From Misgurnus anguillicaudatus (Eukaryota; Chordata; Actinopteri; Cypriniformes; Cobitidae), in assembly GCF_027580225.2 (NCBI RefSeq), contig NC_073358.2, positions 48,074,001 to 48,138,000 on the forward strand: a DNA stretch of 64,000 bases. The letters are read 5' to 3'. A program made the translations under genes and the position numbers. The notes beneath the pieces were generated by a model. That model was not told where the DNA came from and searched no databases. It saw nothing but the letters and a program-made list of their open reading frames with translations. Shown here one piece after another: positions 22,675 through 32,578 of the stretch. The stretch's first letter is position 1. Every line of letters begins with the position of its first letter.

Positions 22675-23109
22675 TAGGGCTGTTACCATTAATGGTGCAA
22701 ATGCGTGTTTTTTCAATGAATGAATTTTAGTGAATTACGGTGAAATCACGGCACATCCAAGAGCCAGGGGGCGCTCTCGTGCAGAAACTACCTTTGTGCC
22801 ACAGAAGTACCACCATTACAAACACTAATCCAGGAAATGTCTATAAAAATATTTATATAGCTGTTCTTCAAATTGTTTCAGGTATTTTGATGATAATAAA
22901 GAATATTTTGAATGACTTTGTTTAACGAGTTTTGCTTTTTTAAATGCACGACTCCGACTCATAATGATTTTAGATTGATAAGGACTTTCTACTGACGCCG
23001 TAGTACATGCACGAGCTGTGCATAAAACACAGAATCGTGGCCTTGCGATTTAGAATCAATTTCAGGCAGGTATTTTTAATGGGAAACGCGATTAATCGTC
23101 AAAGCTCTA
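22675..23109. mobile_element. hAT-like MITE containing a GGGGGCGCT motif
   Basis: TAGGGCTGTTACCATTAATG at the left and CGATTAATCGTCAAAGCTCTA at the right resemble the inverted ends of fish hAT MITEs; the flanking octamers agree at six of eight positions. The interior (GTGAATTACGGTGAAATCAC, CAGGTATTTTGATGATAATA, GCCGTAGTACATG) recurs at about 29575-29885. It carries AGCCAGGGGGCGCT at 22762-22775, close to the CTCF core. Confidence 0.55.
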
Positions 23110-23498
23110 TGTATTTTGTTATATAAATTTCAGTTTAAAAAAATATTTTAATAATGTTCAAATTAAACTTTTAAACATGATCAAATTGCATACTGCATAA
23201 TTTAGCATGTTATCCCATATTGCATTCAGCCATACGGTGAACTCGAAATCCTCTGACTAGTTTGAGCAATGGTGCTTTAATATAACACAAATCATTCACA
23301 TAGTCCCAACTCGAACAAATCAAGTTAGTAGATTCAACATGTCGAAATAGTTTTTTTTTTTATTATTATTTCAATTCAGTAAATTGAACAAGGGGCAAAC
23401 ATGTTATTATCATAAGCACAAATACATGCATTCATTATATAATTTTGTGTTTTTCTTTGAAGTCTGTTTTAAGTGATAATAAATATGTGTTCTGAGTT
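23110..23498. other. AT-rich interval, no gene
   Basis: Nothing recognised apart from a short poly-T at about 23349. Confidence 0.4.
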
Positions 23499-23860
23499 GT
23501 GACACCACAGAAAAATGTGTTATTAACCACACAGCCAAATCTGAGCAACAAAAAACGGCAAGTAAATATAATAAGTTATCAAAATCGGGGAAAAATCTGC
23601 AGCATTCTCTGCTTTCAAATTCTGGGGGCGTGTCTGCGGGGGGCGTGTCCGCTGTTGACACTTAAACCACACCCACTCGTGGGAAAAGTTGCTGTCTCTC
23701 TCAAATTTCAAATACCGTTACAACCTGAAAGGATGCTTGCAACTGTGTTAGGGGCGGGGCCATGCTCGGTAGCTCCAGTGCATCATCAAGCCACTGTTTA
23801 GCCCCGCCCAAATAATAATGAACAGAGAAATGTGGAAAACTTAACGGTTTAACTCCACAG
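23499..23860. repeat. Repeat with paired GC boxes
   Basis: GGGGGCGTGTC occurs twice in tandem (about 23624-23650), followed by CCACACCCACTC. TTAGGGGCGGGGC (23749) faces GCCCCGCCCAA (23801). This is a common style in cyprinid interspersed repeats and supplies Sp/KLF-type sites. The frames at 23499-23801 (plus) and 23410-23711 (minus) reflect this repeat. Confidence 0.4.
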
Positions 23861-24474
23861 TTAATTGCAATACATTTCTCTGAAACAATTCTCTGTAATG
23901 ACTTTACACAGATTTTAACAAAAAACCAAAATGCTATTAGTTCATTTAGTCTTTTAATGGTTGTTATAAGTTTATCAAACATTGGCAAGTCACTGCTTTA
24001 ATTGACACGTCTGTAACTTTGTCATTCATGTGCGGTCATCTCCTAAATTCAATCATTCCAGTATCACCTGCGGGCAGCACAAATCTCAATCTGTGTGTCG
24101 TATGAGTGGATGAAAAACTTCAGCTGTTTTTCTCCAAGGTGAATATCAGTAACAGTCCAGATGGTAATAAACCAAAACAGTCTTCATCAATGCCCTGCAA
24201 AACCTTCAGACTGACCATTAATCAGAGAAGCTCGCGATTCATTTCTTCCCTGTATGAACTGAATGGCTACAGTTATTCGCACAGCAGGGTTTCATATATT
24301 TCAGGTGTTGGCCAAAATAGTGATGCAGATATTATTAAACTGACGCGGCTGCCAGGTTTATTTTAATATCTCAGGTTATAATAGTTCACCCAAACACTTT
24401 CCACTATGAAAGACAATTAAGTCAATGTGAATGAAGACAAGGGGGAACAAAATAGACAATTAAAGCAATATTGA

Positions 24475-25430
24475 GGGCCCTATTTTAACGATCTAAGCGC
24501 ATTGTCTAAAGCGCACAGCGCAACGTGTAAATGGGCGTGTCCGAATCCACTTTTGCTAATTTAACGACGGGGAAAATGGTTTGTGCGCCGAGCGCATGGT
24601 CGAAAAAAGGGTTGGTCCTATTGTAATGGGAGTATTTTGGGCGTAACGTGCAGTAAACCAATGAGAGTCTCAGCTCTCATCCCCTTTAAAAGCCAGTTGC
24701 GCTGGCGCTATGTCTAATCCCTATTTAGATGATGAACTTTGTAAATTGAAAAACTAAGCGGAGGAAGAAGATCCCCAGTTTAAGATTAATGTTAAATAAT
24801 CGTGTTGTTTTTCACTTGTATTGAAATTATTTTTTTATTAAAACCTTTAAAACCCGTTTTCTTTTAGTCATGGAAGCAAAAAAGCAGGCTTATAGTTGAT
24901 ATAAATGTATGGCTATCCAATATCATCAAAAAATACTTTACAAGTATGTAAGATAAGGTTTGTACTCTAAAAATACTTTATTTGTAACAAACAGGAGATA
25001 AAGAATTTGCAAACGTCTCTCTGCGCGTTTCAACACTTTGGACAGCGTTTTTTTAGCAAAGAGTTTTTTTTAAGCATTACTTAAAAATGTTTCTCATCTC
25101 ACCATATCCACAGGTACAGAGTCATCATATACAATAAATCCGTGAGGTAGCATTAAAAAAAACATTTAAAAACAGATGTATTTGATTAAAGCAAAGCATT
25201 TATTTACTTACCAGGCTACAGGTAAAGCAGCTCTTTGCGCCTTCTAACGTCTCATAATTAGTCCTCATTTATGTCCAAGAGACTCAATAATAACCTTTTA
25301 CATTCAATCCTTTAATCTTTCATATTTAAAAGCATTTTTGTGCTGCTGCGCATTCATGTACTTTGTGATAAGCAAACCCGCGTTGTCCTCCCGTTTAGGC
25401 CCTGAGTTTGCATTGATTAATAATAGTATA
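24475..25430. mobile_element. Non-autonomous DNA transposon (GGGCCCTATTTTAACGATC end)
   Basis: The left end GAGGGCCCTATTTTAACGAT, followed by CTAAGCGCA, and the interior GGGCGTAACGTGCAGTAAAC and TTTAAAAGCCAGTTGCGCTG match a very common teleost element. A right half with GCGCATTCATGTACTTTG and CCTCCCGTTTAGGCCCTG follows, but no matching inverted tip is clear, so the 3' boundary is uncertain. Confidence 0.55.
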
Positions 25431-25479
25431 AACGAATGGATATTTAATTATTATTATTTTACCTTCTCGAGAAAATTGC

Positions 25480-25770
25480 AATAATACTTTTTTCGCTAGA
25501 AATGCAATCAAAAGGTGTAAAATGTGAAAATATAACTTTATTTACCCAAAATTTGTGCTTCTGTCACTTTTGGCCACCATTTTAATTTTTCCAATCACAT
25601 TCGAATAGAGTTGTGGGACAAGCCGATGAAGGTATCTCAAAAGACAGGAAGTAAAGCAAACATTGGATTCGGACGTGCCTTGATGCCTTTCTGCCTTGGA
25701 ATGCTGCCTCCGAAGGCATTTTAGAGATTTCGGACGCAGTCCTGGACCAAAGGAACATTTTGATGATGTG
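25480..25770. repeat. Repeat fragment, partner of 10126-10430
   Basis: CGCTAGAAATGCAATCAAAAGG, split here by a few changes relative to 10290, is followed by the GCCACCATTTTAATTTTTCC segment and a GCCTCCGAAGGCAT palindromic zone at 25707. The overlapping minus frames have no protein features. Confidence 0.5.
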
Positions 25771-25854
25771 GTTATTAAACAATTTAATGCTTGCATAGGA
25801 GACCAGCAAATGTTTTGTGTTTAGATTTTGGTGTCACTGTGTAAGGTTTCAGCA

Positions 25855-26090
25855 GTAACAACATAAACAAGCGGCTTTCGTGGTCAACACGTAACTTCCG
25901 GTAAACTCTGCTAAGAATAAATAACAACTAAGTACTTTAAACGTAGTTTATTACAAGCAAAATAAACAACACATAGATTACCTAGGAAACCAAAACATTT
26001 GCTATTTTCGACGAGGTATTTGTTCAAGAGTTCAGTTTAGCAACTAGTCAGACCATTAAACAAACTGAAACCGGAAGTAAAGTTCGGACC
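25855..26090. repeat. Repeat module copy 2
   Basis: Aligns with 21700-22500 through ATAAACAAGCGGCTTTCGTG, GTAACTTCCGGTAAACTC and CCGGAAGTAAAGTTCGGAC. It lacks the MITE present in copy 1 and instead is interrupted on its right by the MITE at 26091. Confidence 0.6.
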
Positions 26091-26569
26091 TGGAGCCTCA
26101 TTTATAACATGTGCGTAAGCACAGATTTAATTGTAAAGTGTGCGTACGCAAAAATCCACGGCAAAGTCCATATTTATAAAAACTGTCTTTGACGTGGAAA
26201 AGTGCTTAGCGCCACGTCAGGGTCTGAGCAGATGTACGCACTTTTGCTTGTGTGATTGCTGCAGGTTTTTGGAATGTAAATAAGCCATTCTTGCTGCTCA
26301 TAATTGGGTTAAAACATTGACGAGTGCTCTTTTATATGTCTATGACATTAATTAGGCATATCGTTCAAAGGTGGAGATCTGAAACTACACAGCTGCGCAC
26401 AAGTTCAAGATCATTTGTGATTTATACATTTCACATCTGACAGAAAGGGGTACGTGCGTTTTCTGCACGTACGTTCAGTTTATGAATCACTCGTATGCAT
26501 TTTTTGATAAATGATCGTAAGATCAAGTGTAGGATGGTTTCTACGCAGCATTTTATAAATGAGGCCCCA
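26091..26569. mobile_element. MITE with GGGCCTCATTTATAA ends
   Basis: TGGAGCCTCATTTATAAC at the left pairs with TTTATAAATGAGGCCCCA at the right. Internal GTGCGTAAGCACAG and ACGTACG words lie in opposite orientation. The flanks rejoin into the repeat module (compare GGCGCGTATTCGTGAC at 22480 with ATATCGCGTCACC at 26576). Confidence 0.75.
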
Positions 26570-26679
26570 GATGCATATCGCGTCACCGCACGTGCGTCCG
26601 ATGAAACCGTCTATATGCTATTTAAATCTGTGGGGTTTAAATTAACTTTGTATTGTTTCATCCTATGGTTAGGTAAAAT

Positions 26680-26935
26680 ATAAACAAATCAGACAACCAA
26701 ACAAAACAACAAATCTAAAATCAAAACAACAAATTATAAACACAAAGACAAATCGAAAAACAAAATGCTAAATCAAAAACAAAAAAATAATGTTTTGTGA
26801 TTTTCTTACTTATTTTGTTTTCTAAATTGTTGTTTTGTCGTTGACTTTTTATTTTGCATCTTGTTTTTTGTAGATTATTTTTTGTTGTTTTAATTTAACT
26901 TTTGTTGTATTTCTTGGCCACTTTTGTTAAAAATA
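26680..26935. repeat. A-rich/T-rich imperfect inverted repeat
   Basis: 26690-26790 is built of (A)nCAAA words and 26795-26930 of TTTG words, so the two halves are roughly complementary. It may be a simple-sequence expansion rather than an element. Confidence 0.5.
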
Positions 26936-28224
26936 ACCTTAAAAATGTCACAAAAAATATGGTTGAAACAACCCAACATTTGTTAGTGTGTATCAGGCCA
27001 ATAACTGTACCACAAGTACCCAGATTCATTCATTTGGTCTGCTAGTGTGGTATTTTAGTTCTCGACCACCACCACCAAACACACATGAATAAATGGAAAT
27101 TCATGCTGGCCTTAGCAGCCGGGAAGAAACTCCTGGAGTTACTGGAGTGAGTAATTATTGAAGATGGTCTTTGCTGAAGCTCTCTTTAGCATATCCCAAA
27201 CGCTCCGTGTGCCCGCTCATGCTGAACGCAAGCACTAGAAACCGGGCCGTCGGACTGCCACTTGGGGACACCAGAATAGCTATGAACTCTCCGATTGGTG
27301 CCTCATTGATGAATTGACATAAACGCCTCTGGCGTCTGACAGCGGACAGTTGATCAATACTGAGAATATGTGATGTACGAATGGAAAAGTACAGAAAAGC
27401 TAATAACTGTCACACAGGACATCTAGATGTTGCAATTCAGTTCTCCGATGTTCCCGTGAGCATATAAATGCATGTCGATAATATGTGATCTAAGTAATAT
27501 TATTATTTTAAGCCCAGGCTTAGTACTGCTGTATATATTTTTACAGGCGCACAGCAGTCACTTTTCCTGTGTCCCTCGATAAAACAATAAAGATCCGATT
27601 CGTTCATTTAAACGTTTTGTTTTATAATTTATAGATTATGTAATTGTCATCCATATATCAGTGAATCAAGATCTTGTCCGAACAGTAAACTTTACATTGA
27701 AAATTCATATGCTTTTATGCAAGAAATTCATACAGGTTTAGGATGAGAAAATGATGACAGAATTTTCATTTTTGGGTGAACTATCCCTTTAAATTTGGCA
27801 CATGAAGATGCAAGTTTTGTGGAAATCAATTTTGTGCATTTAGTGACCAAAAGACACACGTGCAATATGAAACAAACACAAAATGAATTTGTGAAAATTC
27901 ACTTTCTTCTGTTGGCATCCACGTCTAGTGTTAATTCCTATGTTAACTAATGGGATTTATTTCAATCCGGCACACATCCTTGCAGTCTGTTCGAGGCCAA
28001 TATTTATTCATCTCACAATCTCACTCCATCACTTGCTCACATGCACACTGCACACATTCAATCATGCACTATATATATATATACTCCTAATCGAGTATTT
28101 CCGTGTGGTCGGATGGTGTCGACATTAGGTTCAAAGCAAACCTACGCTTTTTAATGTTTCATTTGATATTTTACTTTTCAAACGTTGGCATTTTGTAGAG
28201 TCTAACTACAGATTTCCGAGGGCC
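26936..28224. other. Mostly unique non-coding DNA
   Basis: 27100-27340 is balanced in composition and unlike any repeat in the window, so it may be conserved non-coding sequence. 27735-27795 is an end fragment of the TTTTTGGGTGAACTATCCC MITE. A short (TA) run lies at 28070. No gene signal. Confidence 0.35.
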
Positions 28225-28438
28225 TGAAGCTTGCGGGTGGGTGGAACGTTTCTCTTTTCCAGGATTTCTCTCTGCTTCCTCTGCGAACAGGAGGAGCGAT
28301 GAGCGAACAGACAAATTTAGAGAAAAGCTGCAGGAACTGCAAAAAATCGCTGAGAGTGTCAACAAAGTGCCTGCGTTCGTAATCATATTTCACAGTATTG
28401 GCAAAGTTATTGATGGGGTAGGAACACGCACATACTAA
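28225..28438 (+). other. Exon-like segment with helical peptide, unconfirmed
   Basis: A good acceptor (GTTTCTCTTTTCCAG at about 28254) is followed by a frame to 28438 whose middle, DKFREKLQELQKIAESV, has regular heptad leucines and isoleucines like a coiled coil. There is no convincing GT donor in frame and the frame runs to a stop. It is not repeated in the window. It could be a last coding exon or chance; I lean to chance. Confidence 0.2.
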
Positions 28439-29167
28439 GGGAGGAGAGCTCGCTGGCAATGAAACTTTAAAAGAGAAGAGAGGTATTCAATCATGCAAAT
28501 TTATATGTGGGCTTCTTTTAAGATATTTGAGAGAAACTTCTTTTACTTGCAAGATGAAAGAGATTGAGAATTGGCTAAATACGGCACGTAAACCCATCTG
28601 TTAGCAGCACGCACAGCAGTGAGAAATGTTGGCAATCGGAAATGTCTGAATGCTTGACAAAGATACGTGAAGAGAGCTTGGCAGGGTTTTTACTTTTCAT
28701 TCTTTTTGATTACATTGCTAAAATTATCACTGTTAGGACACATCAGCAGTTGGAGGTGCAGAAGTGTTGTGAATAGGGAGCGGGTGTGAGTTTATTTACA
28801 TGTGCTAAATCAGGTGGTGTTCAACACACACACACACACACACACAGATTTGCAGAAGGTAGCTAGAAGAACAGATGTTGTCGGTGGAAACATATCATGT
28901 AAAAAGTATGAGAAGAAAAAAGTGTCATGACCTATTTATCAGGTTTGTTTTTCACTAGTTTGACTTCCTTTTGCTGCACACTAAAAAATAAAGGTTCCTA
29001 AACGGTTCTTTGTCAGGCTGTATGGTTTTATAAAAAAAACCTTTAAAGGGATAGTTTACCCCGAAAAAAAGACGTCAATATTTTCTTAACCTCATTTGTT
29101 TGAACCCCCTCAATGTCAAAACCCAAAAGTAGATAGTTGTTTTGGGTTTTCTGGTTAATAAAAGCGA
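28439..29167. other. Non-coding interval with (CA)n
   Basis: A 24-bp CA run sits at 28823-28846. 28980-29100 holds fragments of common MITEs (AATAAAGGTTCCTAAACGGTTC; AAAGGGATAGTTTACCCC). No gene signal. Confidence 0.4.
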
Positions 29168-29200
29168 GGGAGTGGATGGTGACCCCCACCATCCACTCCC
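29168..29200. repeat. Small perfect hairpin
   Basis: GGGAGTGGATGGTG, a 5-nt loop ACCCC, then CACCATCCACTCCC: 14-bp arms with no mismatch, three bases before the Harbinger-like element. It is GC-rich and would be very stable as RNA or single-stranded DNA. Confidence 0.95.
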
Positions 29201-29226
29201 TTATGGCGCTTTTCCATTGCATAGTA

Positions 29227-30123
29227 CAGGGGTTCTCAAAGTTTACATTCAAAGGTCCAAATCTGAATTCTCATCATTTACATAGGTCCGGAAAAACTTT
29301 ATGTAAATCATTTGTTTATATAACAAATCAACACAAATAGTTTGGGAAAAACATAAGTGTATTTTGCATTTAAACTAAAAAAAATTTTTTAAACACAAGA
29401 AATATGCCAAAAGTAACCAGGTGCAAAATACAGAGCAACCTAATTAGAGAAATGGCACAGTTTGTTCTCCATCAGATGCATAAACCATGGCAAAAAAAAT
29501 GTGGTTGGTAGGCAGAGACACAGACCTAAATTAGGGGTGCACCTATAAATTGGCTGATAATGCTTACTATGCTTCTCAATGAATTACGGTGAAATGCCCC
29601 TACATCCAAAAGCCAGGGGGCGCTCTCCAGCAGAAACTTAATATGCGCTGCAGACGAAGAACCAGACACACGCAGCTCCAGGAAATGTCTTAAGGTTATA
29701 TTTATACTGCTGTTCTTCAAACCTTTTCAGGTATTTTCATGATAATAAAGAATATGTATAGTGATTATGTTTGACGAGTGTTGCTTTTTCAAATGCATGT
29801 TTTAAACGACTCAAAACAACAGTGATTTCAGATTGATATGGACTTACTGATAAGCCGTAGTACATGAGGTAGCTGTGCATAATATCTGGGTGTGATGGCT
29901 ACAGCGTCACACAGGACATTTTTAAATAACTCGATTTATTTTCGGAGCAGGAATACTCTTAAATCTAAAAAGAAAAAACGAAACGAATGGTTTACAAGTT
30001 TAATATGCATTTGTAAAGTAGCAAATGCACACATTTAGCAATCACATAGTGCATTAATTTCTTGTAATATGAAATGGAAGCGGGTCCGGATCCGGACCGG
30101 AGTCCGGACTTTGAGAGCCCCTG
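29227..30123. mobile_element. hAT element (CAGGGGTTCTCAAA ends), perfect duplication
   Basis: CAGGGGTTCTCAAAGTTT at the left pairs with ACTTTGAGAGCCCCTG at the right. GCATAGTA flanks both sides exactly (29219-29226, 30124-30131). It carries a GC palindrome (GGTCCGGATCCGGACCGGAG) near the right end. Inside it is a copy of the repeat at 22724-23000 (about 29575-29885), so that repeat either jumped into it or both share it as internal sequence. The motif AGCCAGGGGGCGCT at 29611-29624 comes with it. Confidence 0.9.
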
Positions 30124-30197
30124 GCATAGTACCTCACGGCTGGTTTGGGTACCTTACTTTTGGGGCTTTTCCATTGGGTGCAGTACATAGTATCCAA

Positions 30198-30732
30198 TAG
30201 ATCCCGACTGGTAAAGGATTTTGAAGGCCGATACCGATACAAATGTTTGCTGGTTTTAAAATCCGATATATCGGCCGATATTTTTTTATTTTATTTCAGA
30301 AACGCACAACAAAACGCACATTGACAGATTTCCCTTACATTAGTTATTTGTAGTTATTTATGAGTTTTAACTAAAATAATATGATATGATAATGTATTTT
30401 AAAAAGAAACTTGTTTATTTTATAGTCTCGTGACCAACTCTCCATGAACTCACTTAACCGTTGTTCTCTCTGCCCAACTCTGGCTGGATCAGCAGGTTGC
30501 AAGATGTGTGACGCGTTATACACGAGTGTTGCCAACAGGGAGGTTGTAGAGTGCCCTCTGGTGGACAAACTATACAACAGCAACACTCATGACATGGTTG
30601 AAAGCTGTTTCGTCCGTGTGTTTTTTTTTTAATATTCATTTTTCGGCCATTATGAATGCCGATACCGATAATTTGGAAAACGCGTAATATCGGCCGATAA
30701 TACCGGCCTGCCAATATATCGGTTGGGCTCTA
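30198..30732. mobile_element. hAT MITE with CCGATATATCGG ends
   Basis: The left TAGATCCCGACTGG and right CCAATATATCGGTTGGGCTCTA are worn inverted ends, each followed inward by repeated GCCGATA words. Flanking octamers GTATCCAA and GTACCCAA differ at one base. The central 150 bp (30430-30610) is GC-balanced and carries a strong CTCF-like motif. Overlapping small frames on both strands are not gene-like. Confidence 0.85.
30551..30564 (-). promoter_or_regulatory. CTCF-like motif inside a hAT MITE
   Basis: On the minus strand CCACCAGAGGGCAC matches the vertebrate CTCF core at nearly every informative base. If the family spreads this site, it could disperse insulator-type sites. Occupancy is not shown by sequence. 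Confidence 0.4.
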
Positions 30733-31408
30733 GTACCCAATACTTTTTTTTAGTACCACCTCGATTGGGGTTCCAAGCAACCCGAGTTGATACCAAAACG
30801 TGACGCGAAAAGACCATAGATCACTGATTGGTCAAAGAGAATCATCACTACCAGCGTCATCGCTATAATGTAAAAGATTAGCTTTCCCTTTATGCTAGCT
30901 TGCGCTGTCTCGAGCAAACATGTTGTCATCTGTGCTTTGCTGTAAGTTCCCAAACTCTCTTTTAGCAATGAAAAATATCCACAGGTTGAGAACCAGGAAC
31001 ACACAAAAGTTTTTTTCAACACTTGCAGTTTGTGGCGGCACATTCGCGACGCGCATGTCCACATATATACTTAAATGCAACTTAAATGAGGCTCAGGCAA
31101 TGCAGGTCGACTGAGGCCGTGGGTGTTTGTACAGAAACTGTCATGCGAGACGGAGGTTGTGATAAATGTGATGTGCAAACATCTATCTGTGGTGGTCAAT
31201 TTTAATGTTGTGGCGGACTGAGAAATAAATGACTGTATGGGAATGTACAACAACGCTCTCACTTGTATGATGTCACAGCAGTAGAAGCCTATAATCTTTC
31301 CCACTCCGGAGTGTTACTTAACTCAATGGAAAAGCTAACCAAGCCAATATGAGGTGAGCTGACCTGACCCAAACCGTGGGGTACTATGCAATGGAAAAGC
31401 ACCATTAA

Positions 31409-31711
31409 AGGGCACCTAACCCTAGATCTGATTAATACAGTCTGAGACAATAGTATCCAGTGAACAGATACAACTCACTTAGGGTGGAAACTATGCTAAT
31501 GCATAGTGGGAGGGGCTTTATCAATGTGACCTCACATTGATAAGAGAATCAAAACAGCATGTCTAATAAGACTCCTTTGGCTTAATGGGAATTAAAAAAC
31601 AAGTAGCTGGTGGATTTTGTTTTTCATTGTAGGGTGGTTGTGTTCACACACTGCCAACACACATTATGTCCAAACACCTTGTAAAAGTGGGTTTTGCATA
31701 ATAGGTGCCCT
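31409..31711. mobile_element. TTAA MITE with AGGGCACCTA ends
   Basis: AGGGCACCTA and TAGGTGCCCT are exact inverted tips, flanked by TTAA (31405-31408 and 31712-31715). The left TTAA overlaps the TTA duplication of the Harbinger-like element, so this MITE landed exactly at its edge. The interior includes GCATAGTGGGAGGGGC and GTGACCTCACATTGAT. No coding content. Confidence 0.9.
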
Positions 31712-31715
31712 TTAA

Positions 31716-32574
31716 AAAGATCTGCATGTTTTTGTTCTGCAAAGAACAAAAAAGCCATTAGGGCTTCAAATGACATGAGGGTGAGTAAATTTTGCCAAAG
31801 TTTTCGTTTTTAGGTGAACTGTCAATTTAATAAGCACATAATCTTTCGGATGCACAAGAAGTACAGACCATGAAAAGGTAAGAAATTGTTATTTAAAAAA
31901 AAAACAACTAAAGAATTTATTGTGAAGCCAAGCAAAAAGGAGCCTTTATCCTAAATATATAAATAACAATGGAAGTCTATAGTAGTTTTTCCCAACAGGA
32001 CATTTGCACATTTCATTAGTAATAATAATAGCTGGCTTTCCTTACACAACTAACACAAATTGAGGTATCATTCATGTCAACAGCACAAACAGTGAGTTAC
32101 AACGTTTAATACGGAGGGTTAGTGTTTTGAAAAAACACCAGGCCAGTATGAGCAATAGTAATAGTGACGCTCGTCTTAGAAAATGTCATTAATAATCCCC
32201 CTGTGAAAATATGGGAGAGCCCAATATACAGGCACAAACTCCCCATTCAATTTATCTGGAAGAGAAAATACTGTTAGACGTCTCCGTCTTCAATTGCGTT
32301 CTGATATGCCCTCAGTAAAAAAATAAATCTTGCCGTGTTTCCCCATTTTAGGGCGGTAAAACAAGATCCTTTGATATTTCTAATCATGTTTTGTTGTATC
32401 TTCTGTCACATAGGCAGGACTTCACTAATACAACAGTGAAAAATGAAACACGCACACAAATATAATAATACCTGCATGTACTAGTTGCATTTTATGTTTC
32501 AGAATAAGCCCATGTCAAATTGTGTTTTATATACAGTATATAACAACGTTTTCTGTATTCATTTAGCAGAAGCT
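31716..32574. other. Non-coding interval
   Basis: 31745-31830 is a fragment of the TGACATGAGGGTGAGTAAAT MITE. The rest is AT-rich unique DNA without frames or motifs I can name. Confidence 0.4.
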
Positions 32575-32578
32575 TTAA

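Larger units (their letters stand above)
29204..31404. mobile_element. Harbinger-like element, host of two hAT insertions
   Basis: The left end TGGCGCTTTTCCATTGCATA and right end TATGCAATGGAAAAGCACCA are inverted repeats, flanked by TTA on both sides (29201-29203 and 31405-31407), the PIF/Harbinger target duplication. With the two hAT inserts removed (about 0.9 and 0.53 kb) the element would be about 750 bp. GGCTTTTCCATTGGGTGCAG at 30156 is an internal copy of the end. There is no transposase. Frames at 30750-31304 on the minus strand are not credible genes. Confidence 0.75.
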
